In this document: positions 17,446 to 28,609 of the stretch, in pieces
Numbering within the stretch: the stretch's first letter is position 1
Layout of the letters: every line of letters begins with the position of its first letter
Assembly: GCF_003260095.1 (NCBI RefSeq)
Contig: NZ_PTPX01000004.1
Coordinates: 1-55,490, forward strand
Reading direction: 5' to 3'
Source of the DNA: Glaesserella australis
GTDB taxonomy: Bacteria > Pseudomonadota > Gammaproteobacteria > Enterobacterales > Pasteurellaceae
DNA length: 55,490 nt
Program-made: the position numbers and the translations under genes
The notes under the pieces: model-generated
The model's input: the letters and a program-made list of their open reading frames with translations, nothing else
Databases searched by the model: none
What the model was told of the DNA's origin: nothing

Positions 17446-19218
17446 CTAGTGATACATTTTATCAATTAGATCTTTATAACGCTGTAAAATCACTTTCCGA
17501 CGCAATTTTAGCGTCGGGGTAATTTCTTCCATTTTCGTGCTAAAAGCTTGTGGGAGCAGAGTGAACTTTTTAATTTGCTCAAAACTCGCTAACTCTTTTT
17601 GTAGTTCTTGGATGCGTTTTTCAAACATTTGAATGATCTCGGAATGCTTGATTAACTCCATTCTGTCATGATATTTAATATTAAGCTGTTTGGCATACTC
17701 TTCTAAGCTATCAAAGCATGGCACAATTAATGCGGACACATATTTTCTGGCATCTGCAATCACGGCAATCTGTTCAATAAATTTATCTTTGCCAATTTTG
17801 CCTTCAATGTATTGTGGCGCAATATATTTGCCATTGGATGTTTTCATCAGCTCTTTAATGCGATCCGTGATAAATAAATTGCCTTGGGCATCCATTTCCC
17901 CTGCATCGCCTGTTTTTAAGAAGCCATCTTCAGTAAAAGCTTTAGCGGTTTCTTCAGGTTTTTTATAATAGCCACGCATCACCATGCCGCCACGGACGAG
18001 AATTTCATTCTCTTCGCCAATTTTCACTTCCGCATTTGGCATTAATGTACCGATTGAGTTTGGATTAAAGCCGTGATCTGCCCAACAAGAGACGGTTGCG
18101 GTGGTTTCTGTCATGCCATAGCCTAATTTGATATTAATGCCGATACTATGGAAAAACATGCCGATTGTCGGTTCTAATTTGGCACCGCCACAAGGCATCA
18201 TGCGAATATTCCCGCCTAATAGCGCACGTAGTTTTGAGAAAACCAATTTACTTGCCAAACGGTGCTGTAGTTGTAGCCAAAGCGAAGGTTCTTGCGCCAG
18301 AAAATAACGTTCACCTACATTAATCGCCCATTTGAATAAGGCTTTACGATGTACAGGGGCTTTTTCAACTTTGTCCCAAACAGCCGTATAAATTTTTTCA
18401 TAAAAGCGTGGCACAGCGCACATAACCGTCGGCTTAACCGCCGTTAATGCTTCACGCACTAGATTGGTATCTTCTAAATAGCAATTCGTTGCGCCACGGT
18501 GGAAAACATAGGCAACCCACGCACGTTCAAAAATATGAGAGAGTGGTAAAAATGAGAGCGACACATCGTTATCATCGATATTTAATGCAAGATCGTGAGC
18601 TTTAAGTTGGTGTGCGAGATTGGCATAATCTAACATTACCCCTTTTGGCTCGCCCGTCGTACCTGATGTATAAATGAGTGTGAACAAGTCAGAAAGTTGT
18701 TTATCTGCAACACGTTGTGCCAATCTATCCGCTTGTGGTTCTACCTGGATAAACTCTTCCCAATAGCAAGCGATAGGACAATGATAAAGGTGAATCGTCG
18801 GTTTCATTGCCACAATTTTTGTTAATTGTGGACAGTTGTTCGCTATTTCGGTGGCTTGGTCAAACTGCTCCTGATCGCCAACAAAAAGAATTTTAATATC
18901 CGCATCATTAAGAATATATTCTACTTGCTTGGCGGTATTTGTCGCATAAATTGGCACCGCAACAGCACGAATTTGCATTGCAGCAAAATCGGTGATTGTC
19001 CAACGGGGCATATTATTAGCAAAGATGCCAATTTTATCTTGAACATCAATGCCTTGAGCTAAAAGTGCGTAAGAGAGTTGGTCGATATATTGTTGAAATG
19101 TTTGCCATGAGATCTCTTGCCATTGTTGGTTTTCAAGAAAGCGAATAGCGGTGCGATGTGTAAAATTTTTTGCTTGTAAATGAAGACGATTCACAAAGTG
19201 GAAGTCTAATTCAGCCAT
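17446..19218 (-). CDS. long-chain fatty-acid--CoA ligase (AMP-forming)
   Basis: An ANL-superfamily enzyme that activates fatty acids to acyl-CoA with ATP. The P-loop [15 protein letters not shown] and the AMP motif [15 protein letters not shown] are present, followed by LKTGDAG and [19 protein letters not shown], which place it with the FadD15-like long-chain ligases. The 590-residue protein starts at 19218 (MAELDFHF), where AGGATATAAATTC gives a usable ribosome-binding site. An in-frame TTG ten codons upstream is less likely. No beta-oxidation genes are nearby, so recycling of host or membrane fatty acids is a more likely use than catabolism (inference). Confidence 0.9.
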   Translation of the reverse strand: MAELDFHFVNRLHLQAKNFTHRTAIRFLENQQWQEISWQTFQQYIDQLSYALLAQGIDVQDKIGIFANNMPRWTITDFAAMQIRAVAVPIYATNTAKQVEYILNDADIKILFVGDQEQFDQATEIANNCPQLTKIVAMKPTIHLYHCPIACYWEEFIQVEPQADRLAQRVADKQLSDLFTLIYTSGTTGEPKGVMLDYANLAHQLKAHDLALNIDDNDVSLSFLPLSHIFERAWVAYVFHRGATNCYLEDTNLVREALTAVKPTVMCAVPRFYEKIYTAVWDKVEKAPVHRKALFKWAINVGERYFLAQEPSLWLQLQHRLASKLVFSKLRALLGGNIRMMPCGGAKLEPTIGMFFHSIGINIKLGYGMTETTATVSCWADHGFNPNSIGTLMPNAEVKIGEENEILVRGGMVMRGYYKKPEETAKAFTEDGFLKTGDAGEMDAQGNLFITDRIKELMKTSNGKYIAPQYIEGKIGKDKFIEQIAVIADARKYVSALIVPCFDSLEEYAKQLNIKYHDRMELIKHSEIIQMFEKRIQELQKELASFEQIKKFTLLPQAFSTKMEEITPTLKLRRKVILQRYKDLIDKMYH

Positions 19219-19397
19219 GAATTTATATCCTATTATTTCAGCTAACAACTGTGCGCAAATATACTTGGTTCAAACATAAAAATCTATAAAAAAGTGAACA
19301 ACTGTAAGCCGAAAAACAAGAAAATGTGATAAATATCACAAATGATGATGGCGCATAAAAGAAAACGCCCAAACTGACGTTGGGCGTTAAAGGAAGA

Positions 19398-20027
19398 TTA
19401 AACGATATCTAATAGTTCTACTTCAAAAATCAATGTACTAAACGGCGGAATTGACGCACCAGCACCACGCTCACCATAAGCCAAATTATGTGGAATGGTT
19501 AAACGCCATTTTGAGCCAACAGGCATCATCTGTAACGCTTCCACCCAACCTGCAATCACGCCAGTTACTGGAAATTCCGCTGGGGTACCACGTTTAACTG
19601 AGCTGTCAAAAACTGTGCCGTCAATTAATGAACCCGTGTAGTGAACACGCACTTTGTCGGTTTTAGCTGGTACTTTGCCTGTACCTTCCACCAACACTTC
19701 ATACTGTAAACCGCTTTCGGTTTCTTTTACGCTCGGGTGTTTTTTGTTTTCTTCTAAAAACGCTTTGCCCTCTGCAGCTAAGGCTTCAAAGGCTTTGGCT
19801 TGTTCCGCTTCGGCACGTTGTGATAATTCTTGTAACGCTTTAGTGACTTCATTTAAATCTAACGCTGGTGGATTTTGATTTAACACATCGAAAATCCCTT
19901 TCACCACCGCTTCTGGCTCAACATCTAAGCCGCTACCTAATAATTGCTGACCGATTTGCAAACCAATTCCGTATCCGCCTTTTGCTTCAACACTTTCTAA
20001 TTTCACTTGTTCTAAATTTAAAGACAT
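19398..20027 (-). CDS. fklB: FKBP-type peptidyl-prolyl isomerase, FklB (FKBP22) type
   Basis: The enzyme speeds proline isomerisation in protein folding. The 209-residue product has the N-terminal helical dimerisation part (about 1-95, with [16 protein letters not shown]) and a C-terminal FKBP domain ([55 protein letters not shown]). The length matches E. coli FklB (206). There is no signal peptide from the start at 20027, preceded by AGGAAAACATT, so it is probably cytoplasmic; an upstream in-frame start would add 18 residues without support. It is divergent from menB. Confidence 0.92.
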   Translation of the reverse strand: MSLNLEQVKLESVEAKGGYGIGLQIGQQLLGSGLDVEPEAVVKGIFDVLNQNPPALDLNEVTKALQELSQRAEAEQAKAFEALAAEGKAFLEENKKHPSVKETESGLQYEVLVEGTGKVPAKTDKVRVHYTGSLIDGTVFDSSVKRGTPAEFPVTGVIAGWVEALQMMPVGSKWRLTIPHNLAYGERGAGASIPPFSTLIFEVELLDIV

Positions 20028-20091
20028 AATGTTTTCCTGTTTGTTAAAAAGACTTGCACGATATAAGGCTGAATTTATCAATTACAAGTGT

Positions 20092-20147
20092 AAGCGGTCG
20101 GATTTTGGCAAAAATTTGCAAATTTCAGGTATAATCTGCCCGCTTGT
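20092..20147 (+). promoter_or_regulatory. menB promoter embedded in a paired uptake signal
   Basis: A perfect -10 TATAAT at 20130-20135 lies between AAGCGGTCGG (20092-20101) and the opposed CCCGCTTGT (20139-20147). No good -35 is visible. Transcription would start near 20142, about 27 bases before menB. The promoter core thus lies inside an inverted pair of uptake-signal-like sequences. Confidence 0.6.
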
Positions 20148-20168
20148 TTAAACTAAAAGGAATACAAA

Positions 20169-21026
20169 ATGCAAAACCCAAAAGATGATGTGCTTTATGC
20201 CCCAGTTCAATGGCAGGATTGTAGTGAAGGTTACAGCGATATTCTTTATCACAAATCTACTGACGGTATCGCCAAAATCACGATTAATCGCCCTGAAGTA
20301 CGTAATGCCTTCCGCCCACAAACAGTAAAAGAGATGATCCAAGCATTCTCTGATGCTCGTTTTGATGAAAAAATCGGCGTAATCGTGCTAACAGGTCAAG
20401 GCGAAAAAGCGTTCTGTTCAGGTGGCGACCAAAAAGTGCGTGGCGACTACGGCGGTTATAAAGATGAGAGTGGTGTACATCATTTAAACGTATTAGATTT
20501 CCAACGTGATATTCGTAGCTGTCCGAAACCAGTGGTGGCAATGGTGGCAGGTTATGCGATTGGTGGCGGTCACGTGTTACATATGCTTTGCGACTTAACC
20601 ATTGCGGCAGAAAATGCGATCTTCGGTCAAACTGGTCCGAAAGTAGGTTCATTTGATGGCGGTTGGGGTGCAAGCTATATGGCTCGTATCGTGGGGCAGA
20701 AAAAAGCCCGTGAAATTTGGTTCTTATGCCGTCAATATGATGCGAAAGAAGCATTAGAAATGGGCTTAGTCAATACTGTTGTGCCTTATGCAGACTTAGA
20801 GAAAGAGACCGTGCGTTGGTGTCGTGAAATGCTACGCAACAGCCCGATTGCATTGCGTTGCTTAAAAGCGGCATTAAATGCGGACTGTGATGGTCAAGCA
20901 GGTCTTCAAGAGTTAGCAGGCAATGCCACAATGTTGTTCTATATGACAGAAGAAGGTCAAGAAGGACGCAATGCCTTTAACGAAAAACGTGCACCTGATT
21001 TCAGCAAGTTTAAGCGTAATCCATAA
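20169..21026 (+). CDS. menB: 1,4-dihydroxy-2-naphthoyl-CoA synthase
   Basis: MenB closes the second ring of the menaquinone head group from O-succinylbenzoyl-CoA. The 285 residues form a crotonase-fold enzyme of the usual MenB length. Motifs are [15 protein letters not shown], the oxyanion-hole [11 protein letters not shown] with [24 protein letters not shown] and the C-terminal [17 protein letters not shown] typical of MenB. It stands alone with its own promoter and a convergent terminator; the other men genes are not in this window. Menaquinone is the anaerobic respiratory quinone of this family, so it fits with adhE and ackA. Confidence 0.96.
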   Translation: MQNPKDDVLYAPVQWQDCSEGYSDILYHKSTDGIAKITINRPEVRNAFRPQTVKEMIQAFSDARFDEKIGVIVLTGQGEKAFCSGGDQKVRGDYGGYKDESGVHHLNVLDFQRDIRSCPKPVVAMVAGYAIGGGHVLHMLCDLTIAAENAIFGQTGPKVGSFDGGWGASYMARIVGQKKAREIWFLCRQYDAKEALEMGLVNTVVPYADLEKETVRWCREMLRNSPIALRCLKAALNADCDGQAGLQELAGNATMLFYMTEEGQEGRNAFNEKRAPDFSKFKRNP

Positions 21027-21033
21027 ATAATTT

Positions 21034-21068
21034 AAAGACTGACGTCGATTCTCTCGAAGTCAGTCTTT
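21034..21068. terminator. bidirectional terminator between menB and ackA
   Basis: AAAGACTGAC and GTCAGTCTTT form a perfect 10-base stem with an inner CGA/TCG pairing. ATTATTTT follows on the plus strand. It serves the convergent menB and ackA genes. Confidence 0.85.
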
Positions 21069-21074
21069 ATTATT

Positions 21075-22277
21075 TTAAACAAATTCTGCTGTATATTTCG
21101 CAATCACTAATTCTTCATTAGTCGGGATAACATAAGCTGAATGTTGTGAACGATCTGATGTAATTTGACCATACTGACCAAAACGAGCAGAAAGGTTTCT
21201 CTCTTGGTCTAATTCAAATCCTAAAATAGTCAGCTTTTGTAATACCAAACGGCGTACTAATTCAGAGTTTTCGCCAATGCCACCTGTAAATACAACTGCA
21301 TCGAGTTTGTTATCTAATAACATGGCATAAGAGCCAATATATTTAACCAGACGGTGAATATAGACTTCTAAAGCAACTCGGCATTTTTCATCTTTCTCAT
21401 AATTTTCTGTGATGTAACGAAAATCACTGCTTGAGCCTGTCAAACCTAATAGCCCTGATTTTTTATTGATGAGATCGCTCGTTTCTTCTGTAGAAAGTGC
21501 TAATTTCTGTTTTAAATAAATTAATAAGGCAGGATCAACATCACCGCAACGCGTTCCCATCACAAGCCCTTCACAAGGGGTAAAGCCCATGGAAGTGTCG
21601 ATACTTTCGCCATGTTTAATTGCCGTAATTGACGCCCCATTACCTAAGTGACAGCTGATCATATTCAATTCTGAACGTGGTTTACCTAGATACTCTGCTG
21701 TTTTACAGGCGATATAGTAGTGGCTAATGCCATGGAAGCCGTAGCGACGAATACCATATTTTTCATAAAATTCGATAGGCAAAGGATAGAGATAAGCATG
21801 TGGCGGTAGCGTGGCATGGAAACCGGTATCAAAGACAGCTACATTTTTATCTTTAAGATGTGGAAATGCAATTTGAGATGCCTTAACCCCCATGACATTC
21901 GCAGGATTATGTAGTGGCGCTAATTCAAAAAGTGTCGCAAGATTATCAATGACTTCAGACGTAATTAAGGTTGGTTGGGAATATTTTTCACCGCCGTGTG
22001 TGACACGATGGCCAATGGCTTTAATGCTTTGTTTTAGGTCAGGATAGTCGGAGAGAATTTTTTCGGTAACGAAATTGAGGGCATCGGCATGATTGGCTTT
22101 TTCAGCAAGTTGAGCTTGGTATTTTTCACCTTGATATTTCCAACTTATTTTTGCTTCGGGTAAATGTAAACATTCCGCCAGTCCAGAGAGCAATGTTTCT
22201 TCTGTATGTGGTTGTATAATCGAAAATTTAAGCGATGAACTTCCGCAGTTAATAACAAGAATATGGTGCTGTGGCAT
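21075..22277 (-). CDS. ackA: acetate kinase
   Basis: AckA interconverts acetyl phosphate and acetate with ADP/ATP, the ATP-yielding end of acetate fermentation. The 400-residue protein has VINCGSSSLKFSI at the N-terminus, HRVTHGGEKYS, DTGFHATLPPHAYLYPLP, RRYGFHGISHYY and SCHLGNGASITA, all family signatures. The ribosome-binding site AAGGAGTTATTT is strong. Its usual partner pta is not downstream: a terminator and the convergent menB follow instead. Phosphotransacetylase must be encoded outside the window. Confidence 0.97.
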   Translation of the reverse strand: MPQHHILVINCGSSSLKFSIIQPHTEETLLSGLAECLHLPEAKISWKYQGEKYQAQLAEKANHADALNFVTEKILSDYPDLKQSIKAIGHRVTHGGEKYSQPTLITSEVIDNLATLFELAPLHNPANVMGVKASQIAFPHLKDKNVAVFDTGFHATLPPHAYLYPLPIEFYEKYGIRRYGFHGISHYYIACKTAEYLGKPRSELNMISCHLGNGASITAIKHGESIDTSMGFTPCEGLVMGTRCGDVDPALLIYLKQKLALSTEETSDLINKKSGLLGLTGSSSDFRYITENYEKDEKCRVALEVYIHRLVKYIGSYAMLLDNKLDAVVFTGGIGENSELVRRLVLQKLTILGFELDQERNLSARFGQYGQITSDRSQHSAYVIPTNEELVIAKYTAEFV

Positions 22278-22339
22278 AAATAACTCCTTACTGTTATTTT
22301 CTTGTTTTTAGGGAACTCCAAAATAGGAGAGATAGCCAT

Positions 22340-22368
22340 ATCATTGACCTTAAATATCTTTGAGTCAA
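22340..22368 (-). promoter_or_regulatory. candidate ackA promoter
   Basis: On the minus strand TTGACT and AATGAT are 17 bases apart (five and four consensus matches). The predicted start near 22333 gives a leader of about 55 bases. Confidence 0.42.
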
Positions 22369-22523
22369 GGGCAAAAATAGGGATAAATCAAAAATACAAT
22401 AAATATGTCGAGAAAACAGATTATTCTATGCAATAACCATGCATAATATTTAAAACGCCATGCCTTTTATGCAAAATTCTTGTAAAATCTCACCGCTTGT
22501 AAAAATTATTATGGTCACTCAGC

Positions 22524-24923
22524 ATGTCGAACAATCGAGAAACGGCTCAAGATGAACAACAGCCGAAGAAAAAGCCTTATGTTATTCCAACCTGTTTAAA
22601 ATTATCCTTACTCGGTGTTTGCTGTGTTGGGCTATATGGTATCTATTTAGATGGAAAAATCCGTTCTAAGATGGATGGCCAAGTTTGGCAGTTACCTGCA
22701 GAAGTTTATAGTCGTATTGAAAGTATTCGCCTTGATGATAATTTGACCCTTGAGCAAGTCAAAATTGCACTTTTAGATAACGGTTATCGGGAAGTCTCTT
22801 TGATTGCAACCCCTGGGGATTTTAAAATTGAAGGCGACTCGCTCGTATTATTACGTCGTGCGTTTTTATTCCCTGAAACCCCCGAAGCACAACGTGTGCT
22901 GAGATTGCGCTTTGTTAACGATAAATTGGCACGTATTGAAGATCTCGTGCAGTTTAAAGAAGTAGATGAATTTCGCTTAGATCCGAAATTAATCGCCATG
23001 CTACATTCGGATAATGATGAAGAGCGTCAAGCATTGCGTTTACAAGACTATCCACGTCTATTAATTGATGCATTATTACTCACTGAAGATAAACGTTTCT
23101 TCCAACATGATGGTATCAGCCCACTTGGGATTGCGCGTGCCTTTTTAACGAATTACCAAGCTGGTCGCACAGTCCAAGGGGGAAGTACCTTAACCCAACA
23201 GCTCGTTAAAAATCTTTTTTTAAGTAATGAGAAATCTTTTGTGCGTAAAGCCAATGAAGCGTTAATGTCGCTGATTTTGGATTTTCGTTACGATAAAAAT
23301 CGTATTTTAGAAACCTATTTAAATGAAATCTATCTTGGTCAAAATGGAAGCTATCAAATACATGGCTTTGCGTTAGCTAGCCAGTTTTATTTCGGTCGTC
23401 CTGTCCAAGAAATTAGTTTAAATCAAATCGCATTACTTGTTGGCATGGTGAAAGGCCCGTCTTTGTACAATCCTTGGAAAAATCCAGAAGGTGCTTTAGA
23501 ACGCAGAAATGTGGTGCTAAGGGTTTTACTTGAGCATAAGGTCATTAATGAAGAATTGTATGAATTACTGAGTAAACAACCGCTTGGAGTCAAAGAGAAA
23601 GGCCATATTTATCGCCAACAACCTGCCTTTATGCATGCGCTGAATTTAGATATTAAAAGTGAATTAGGGGAAAGTAAATCGGCATTGCTGTCCGGGGCTA
23701 AAATTTTTACTACTTTAGATCGTAAACAACAGCGCTCAGCCGAAATGGCGGTCATTAATGGTGTGGCAGAGCTTGAAAATAGTGATAAGAAAATTAAGGA
23801 TCTGCAATCTGCTATCGTTGTCGCTGAATATAAAACAGGGAAAGTACGGGCGATTGTAGGTGGTGTACAAACGCAATATGCGGGCTTTAACCGTGCAATT
23901 CAAACAAAACGTCAGATAGGTTCATTAGTGAAGCCGTCGATTTACGCGATTGCTTTGTCTGATCCACAAAATTTCCGTTTAAATACACCAATAAAAAATC
24001 AACCTATTACGATTACGGTAAAAGGTAGCCAACCTTGGTCACCTCGAAATTATGATCGTAAATTTAGTGGCTCGGTAATGTTAATGGATGCATTAGTTCG
24101 CTCACTGAATATTCCAACGGTCAATATCGGCATGAAGATGGGATTAAAAAATGTGATTGCGAAGCAAAAAGAGATGGGCTGGGACAATGCAGAGATTCCA
24201 CCTTATCCTGCAACATTATTAGGTTCTTATTCTATTTCTCCTTATGATGTGACGAAATCGTATCAAGTCATTGCAAATGCTGGCTTGAAAGCACCGCTTA
24301 CTACCATTGAAGCCATCATTTCACCAAGTGGTGAAATGATTTATCAACCAGACTTAAACAAAACAGGCAAGCAAGTGTTGCCTGAAGAAGCATCAATTCA
24401 AACACTTTATGCAATGCAACAAGTTGTGGAACGTGGAACAGCAAGAAGTTTACAAACCGATTTTGCAAACCTTAAATTAGCAGGTAAAACGGGGACAACG
24501 AATAATGCCCGTGACACTTGGTTTGTTGGGATTGATGGTGAAAATGTCGCAACAGTATGGCTTGGAAAGGATAATAATGGCGATACCAATTTAACGGGTT
24601 CTAGTGGAGCCTTGCAGATTTATAAAGAATACCTAAAACGAGCAGAACCATCAGCCTTTAAATTACCGACATCCACGAATATTCAATGGGTGGGAATTAA
24701 TAGTTACGGCTCGTGGGATTGTTCAAGCTCACGCCAAATCCCTGTGTGGAAAGACAAAGGACAACGTTATTGTACTGGTGGTGGCGCAGTGGTTGAATCG
24801 AAGCAAAGTGTTTGGGATGCTCTCTCTTTAAGTAAAGATAAATCCGCCACTCAGCCTATAAAAGCGGATGAAGCAGAAAACCCACAACAAGCGCCAATAG
24901 AAGAAGTTGCGCCAAGAGAGTAA
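22524..24923 (+). CDS. mrcB: penicillin-binding protein 1B (bifunctional class A PBP)
   Basis: PBP1B polymerises glycan strands from lipid II and crosslinks their peptides. The 799-residue protein has a short cytoplasmic tail and one membrane segment near 24-42. A UB2H-like region (about 55-150) comes next. The GT51 glycosyltransferase follows (EDKRFFQHDGISPLGIAR, then QGGSTLTQQLVKNLFLS). The transpeptidase has SxxK in GSLVKPS, SxN in RSLNIPT and KTG in KTGTTNNARDTW. The tail is alanine- and proline-rich with no motif. Its lipoprotein activator LpoB is not nearby. A perfect uptake signal lies just upstream at 22492-22500. Confidence 0.96.
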   Translation: MSNNRETAQDEQQPKKKPYVIPTCLKLSLLGVCCVGLYGIYLDGKIRSKMDGQVWQLPAEVYSRIESIRLDDNLTLEQVKIALLDNGYREVSLIATPGDFKIEGDSLVLLRRAFLFPETPEAQRVLRLRFVNDKLARIEDLVQFKEVDEFRLDPKLIAMLHSDNDEERQALRLQDYPRLLIDALLLTEDKRFFQHDGISPLGIARAFLTNYQAGRTVQGGSTLTQQLVKNLFLSNEKSFVRKANEALMSLILDFRYDKNRILETYLNEIYLGQNGSYQIHGFALASQFYFGRPVQEISLNQIALLVGMVKGPSLYNPWKNPEGALERRNVVLRVLLEHKVINEELYELLSKQPLGVKEKGHIYRQQPAFMHALNLDIKSELGESKSALLSGAKIFTTLDRKQQRSAEMAVINGVAELENSDKKIKDLQSAIVVAEYKTGKVRAIVGGVQTQYAGFNRAIQTKRQIGSLVKPSIYAIALSDPQNFRLNTPIKNQPITITVKGSQPWSPRNYDRKFSGSVMLMDALVRSLNIPTVNIGMKMGLKNVIAKQKEMGWDNAEIPPYPATLLGSYSISPYDVTKSYQVIANAGLKAPLTTIEAIISPSGEMIYQPDLNKTGKQVLPEEASIQTLYAMQQVVERGTARSLQTDFANLKLAGKTGTTNNARDTWFVGIDGENVATVWLGKDNNGDTNLTGSSGALQIYKEYLKRAEPSAFKLPTSTNIQWVGINSYGSWDCSSSRQIPVWKDKGQRYCTGGGAVVESKQSVWDALSLSKDKSATQPIKADEAENPQQAPIEEVAPRE

Positions 24924-24928
24924 TGTCA

Positions 24929-24967
24929 AAAATGGAAAGAACCTAAAATTCTTTCCATTTTTCTTTT
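24929..24967. terminator. bidirectional terminator between mrcB and ygiD
   Basis: AAATGGAAAGAA-CCTAAAA-TTCTTTCCATTT followed by TTCTTTT. A perfect 12-base stem just after mrcB, with the convergent ygiD on the other side. Confidence 0.9.
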
Positions 24968-24973
24968 GTCAGA

Positions 24974-25759
24974 CTAAGACTTAACCAAAACTGATGTCAT
25001 ACTAATCGACCCTGCCACTAATTTGTCGTTAAACAAGGTGATTTGATCTGCTTCATCACGCTGAGCCATCACATAAAGCAATGGTAAATAGTGGTCAGGC
25101 GTTGGCACAGAAAGCTCGGCGCTCTCGCCTAACTGCTCAAAATGGACTAAGGTATCGACATCATTTTCTGCAATCGCACCATTAATCGCATCTCTAAATT
25201 GATACGCCCAATCATAGCCTGCACCAATTTGATCCATATGCTCCCAACTGATCGCTCTTAAATTATGCACAATATCACCACTACCTAAAATCAGCACACC
25301 TTGCTCACGCAACGGGCGTAATTTTTTCGCTAACGCATAATGCCACTCGGCAGGTTTTGTACGGTCAAGGCTCAGTTGTACCACCGGGATATCAGCATCA
25401 GGGTAGAGATATTTCAATACTGCCCAAGCACCGTGATCAAAGCCTCGTGTTGCGTTTAGTTCGACTTTTTCAGGTTCAAGTAACTTCTGTAACGACTTCG
25501 CAAATTCAGGACTGCCTTTGGCAGGATAGACAATCTCACTTAGTTCGTCAGGAAAACCGTGAAAATCGTAAATCATCTCAGGATTCTCACCGCTTGATAC
25601 CTGCAAACTTGAGCTATACCAATGGGCAGAAATACAGAGAATCAGTTTAGGTTTCTCAAAGGTTTTTGTGATCTGCTCAAAACCTTGGTTAAACACATTA
25701 TTATCATCAAGGGCATTCATTGGGTTGCCGTGTCCGACAAATAGGGCTGGAAGTTTCAT
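24974..25759 (-). CDS. ygiD: YgiD-type extradiol ring-cleavage dioxygenase
   Basis: The 261-residue protein belongs to the DODA-like LigB family; E. coli YgiD cleaves DOPA at the 4,5 position in vitro and its physiological substrate is unknown. Metal-ligand motifs visible are LFVGHGNPMNAL near residues 6-17, the ISAHWY block near 45, GFDHGAWAVL and ILGSGDIVHNL. I chose the ATG at 25759, which has AAAGGAT eight bases upstream; the in-frame TTG seven codons earlier overlaps that site. It is divergent from the kbaZ-like gene and unrelated to it. Confidence 0.9.
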   Translation of the reverse strand: MKLPALFVGHGNPMNALDDNNVFNQGFEQITKTFEKPKLILCISAHWYSSSLQVSSGENPEMIYDFHGFPDELSEIVYPAKGSPEFAKSLQKLLEPEKVELNATRGFDHGAWAVLKYLYPDADIPVVQLSLDRTKPAEWHYALAKKLRPLREQGVLILGSGDIVHNLRAISWEHMDQIGAGYDWAYQFRDAINGAIAENDVDTLVHFEQLGESAELSVPTPDHYLPLLYVMAQRDEADQITLFNDKLVAGSISMTSVLVKS

Positions 25760-25882
25760 TTTGTTATCCTTTGTTTTCAATAAAAAGTATGTGTATTGTA
25801 GAGCTTTCTATTGCAAGAAGGTATTTAGCAAAAGTAAAAAGAGAATTTAGGTAAGATAAAGAGAGAGTTCATTGCACTATTT

Positions 25883-25898
25883 TGTGAGTCAGATCTCA
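25883..25898 (+). promoter_or_regulatory. CRP-binding site before the kbaZ-like gene
   Basis: TGTGA-GTCAGA-TCTCA matches the CRP core TGTGA-N6-TCACA at nine of ten positions, with flanking T and A runs. Its centre is about 65 bases before a predicted start near 25956 (-10 TTATAT at 25943-25948), the spacing of a class I CRP-activated promoter. Confidence 0.62.
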
Positions 25899-25900
25899 AT

Positions 25901-25920
25901 TTTCGTTTGCTTTTGTTTTA
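25901..25920 (+). promoter_or_regulatory. AgaR/DeoR-like repeated TTTC motif
   Basis: TTTCGTTTGCTTTTGTTTTA resembles the TTTCRTTTY-type consensus I recall for E. coli AgaR, the DeoR-family repressor of aminosugar tagatose genes. The CRP site ends two bases upstream. The match is from memory and partial. Confidence 0.35.
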
Positions 25921-25953
25921 ATTAAAAAATAATCTGTTAATCTTATATTTGAA

Positions 25954-25971
25954 AAGAAACGAAAGTTTCTT
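25954..25971. promoter_or_regulatory. operator-like palindrome at the kbaZ promoter
   Basis: AAGAAAC-GAAA-GTTTCTT is a perfect 7+4+7 palindrome that overlaps the predicted transcription start near 25956, the usual position for a repressor site. One arm contains the TTTC motif of DeoR-family operators. Confidence 0.5.
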
Positions 25972-26022
25972 AATGATTTGTAAAGTGGTATTCCGTTTCA
26001 AATCCATAGATGAGGAAAATAG

Positions 26023-27285
26023 ATGAAAACATTAGTCAAAAAACATAAAGAAGGTGAGGCTGTTGGGATCTGTTCTGTTTGTTCTGCACACCCTCTTGTG
26101 ATTGAAGCTGCATTACGCTTTGATCTCCATTCGGATAAAAAAGTCTTAATTGAAGCAACGTCCAACCAAGTCAATCAATTTGGCGGCTACACAGGAATGA
26201 CACCCGTTGATTTTAAACAGTTTGTTTATCAAATTGCCGAACAGGTTGGCTTTCCACAAGATCGTATTATTTTAGGCGGAGATCATTTAGGTCCAAACTG
26301 TTGGCAAAATGAAGATGCGACAACGGCAATGGAAAAAGCCAAAGTGCTAGTAGCGGATTACGCCAAGGCTGGTTTTACCAAGATCCATTTAGATGCGTCG
26401 ATGTCTTGTGCCGATGATCCTGTGCCGTTACCGCCTAAAGTGGTGGCAGAACGTGCAGCGATATTGTGCCAAGCGATTGAAGAAGTGCTGACGGAAGAAG
26501 AAAAAGCCCAACTGAGCTATATTGTAGGCACGGAAGTGCCTGTGCCGGGTGGCGAAGCTCACGCAATTCAGTCGGTGGTGGTGACAACGGTAGAAAGTGC
26601 CAAAGAGACGATTGAGACACATCAAGTTGCCTTTGCTCAACGCGGTTTAGACGAAGGATTTAAACGAATTATTGGCATTGTGGTTCAGCCCGGGGTGGAA
26701 TTTGACCATTCTAATGTGATTTTATATCAGCCTGAACAAGCCAAAGCCCTTTCCCAATTTATCGAATCGACCCCTTATATTTTTGAAGCCCACTCCACAG
26801 ACTACCAACTTAGAGACTCTTACCGAGCATTAGTCCAAGACCATTTTGCGATTTTGAAAGTCGGGCCTGCATTGACTTTTGCCTTGCGTGAAGCCTTGTT
26901 TGCTCTTGCCAATATAGAGAAAGAATTGGTCTCTCCTGAAAAACGGAGCTACTTGTTAGAAGTGATCGACCAAGTGATGCAAGATGAGCCGAAGTATTGG
27001 CAAAAATACTATTCGCCACAACATTCTAAAGCGATGGTCGATTTGCATTTCAGCCTGTCCGACCGCATTCGCTACTATTGGCCGAATGAGCGAATTAATC
27101 ACGCTGTAGAAAAATTGGCAGAAAATCTGTCTGATGTCTCCATTCCATTTGGTTTATTAAGCCAATACTTACCAGAGCAGTCAAAACGAGTTCTCGCCAA
27201 CGAAATCGAAGCCACACCAAAAGCCTTGATTATTGATAAAATCCAAAGTGTACTAAGCGATTATGCTTATGGCTGTGGAAACTAG
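26023..27285 (+). CDS. tagatose-1,6-bisphosphate aldolase subunit, KbaZ/GatZ family
   Basis: KbaZ and GatZ are non-catalytic partners needed for full activity and stability of the class II aldolases KbaY and GatY, in N-acetylgalactosamine or galactitol catabolism. The 420 residues match the family length, with [17 protein letters not shown] near 16-32, [28 protein letters not shown] and [11 protein letters not shown]. The start at 26023 has GAGGAAAATAG before it. The gene stands alone: no kbaY/gatY, transport or kinase gene is in the window. It could be a remnant of an operon, serve a distant aldolase, or act alone. Its promoter has CRP- and DeoR-like sites, so it looks regulated and not decaying. 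Confidence 0.88.
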   Translation: MKTLVKKHKEGEAVGICSVCSAHPLVIEAALRFDLHSDKKVLIEATSNQVNQFGGYTGMTPVDFKQFVYQIAEQVGFPQDRIILGGDHLGPNCWQNEDATTAMEKAKVLVADYAKAGFTKIHLDASMSCADDPVPLPPKVVAERAAILCQAIEEVLTEEEKAQLSYIVGTEVPVPGGEAHAIQSVVVTTVESAKETIETHQVAFAQRGLDEGFKRIIGIVVQPGVEFDHSNVILYQPEQAKALSQFIESTPYIFEAHSTDYQLRDSYRALVQDHFAILKVGPALTFALREALFALANIEKELVSPEKRSYLLEVIDQVMQDEPKYWQKYYSPQHSKAMVDLHFSLSDRIRYYWPNERINHAVEKLAENLSDVSIPFGLLSQYLPEQSKRVLANEIEATPKALIIDKIQSVLSDYAYGCGN

Positions 27286-27291
27286 CTAAAA

Positions 27292-27349
27292 ACAAGCGGT
27301 CGGATTGAGACAAAAATTTGCAAATTTCTTCTCCAATCCGACCGCTTGT
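27292..27349. terminator. paired uptake-signal hairpin between kbaZ and obgE
   Basis: ACAAGCGGTCGGATTG (27292-27307) and CAATCCGACCGCTTGT (27334-27349) are exact inverted copies, a 16-base stem around an AT-rich loop with internal TTTGCAAA. Two perfect uptake signals thus form a hairpin between convergent genes. Confidence 0.85.
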
Positions 27350-27353
27350 AAAC

Positions 27354-28607
<1,254 letters not shown>

Positions 28608-28609
28608 CA

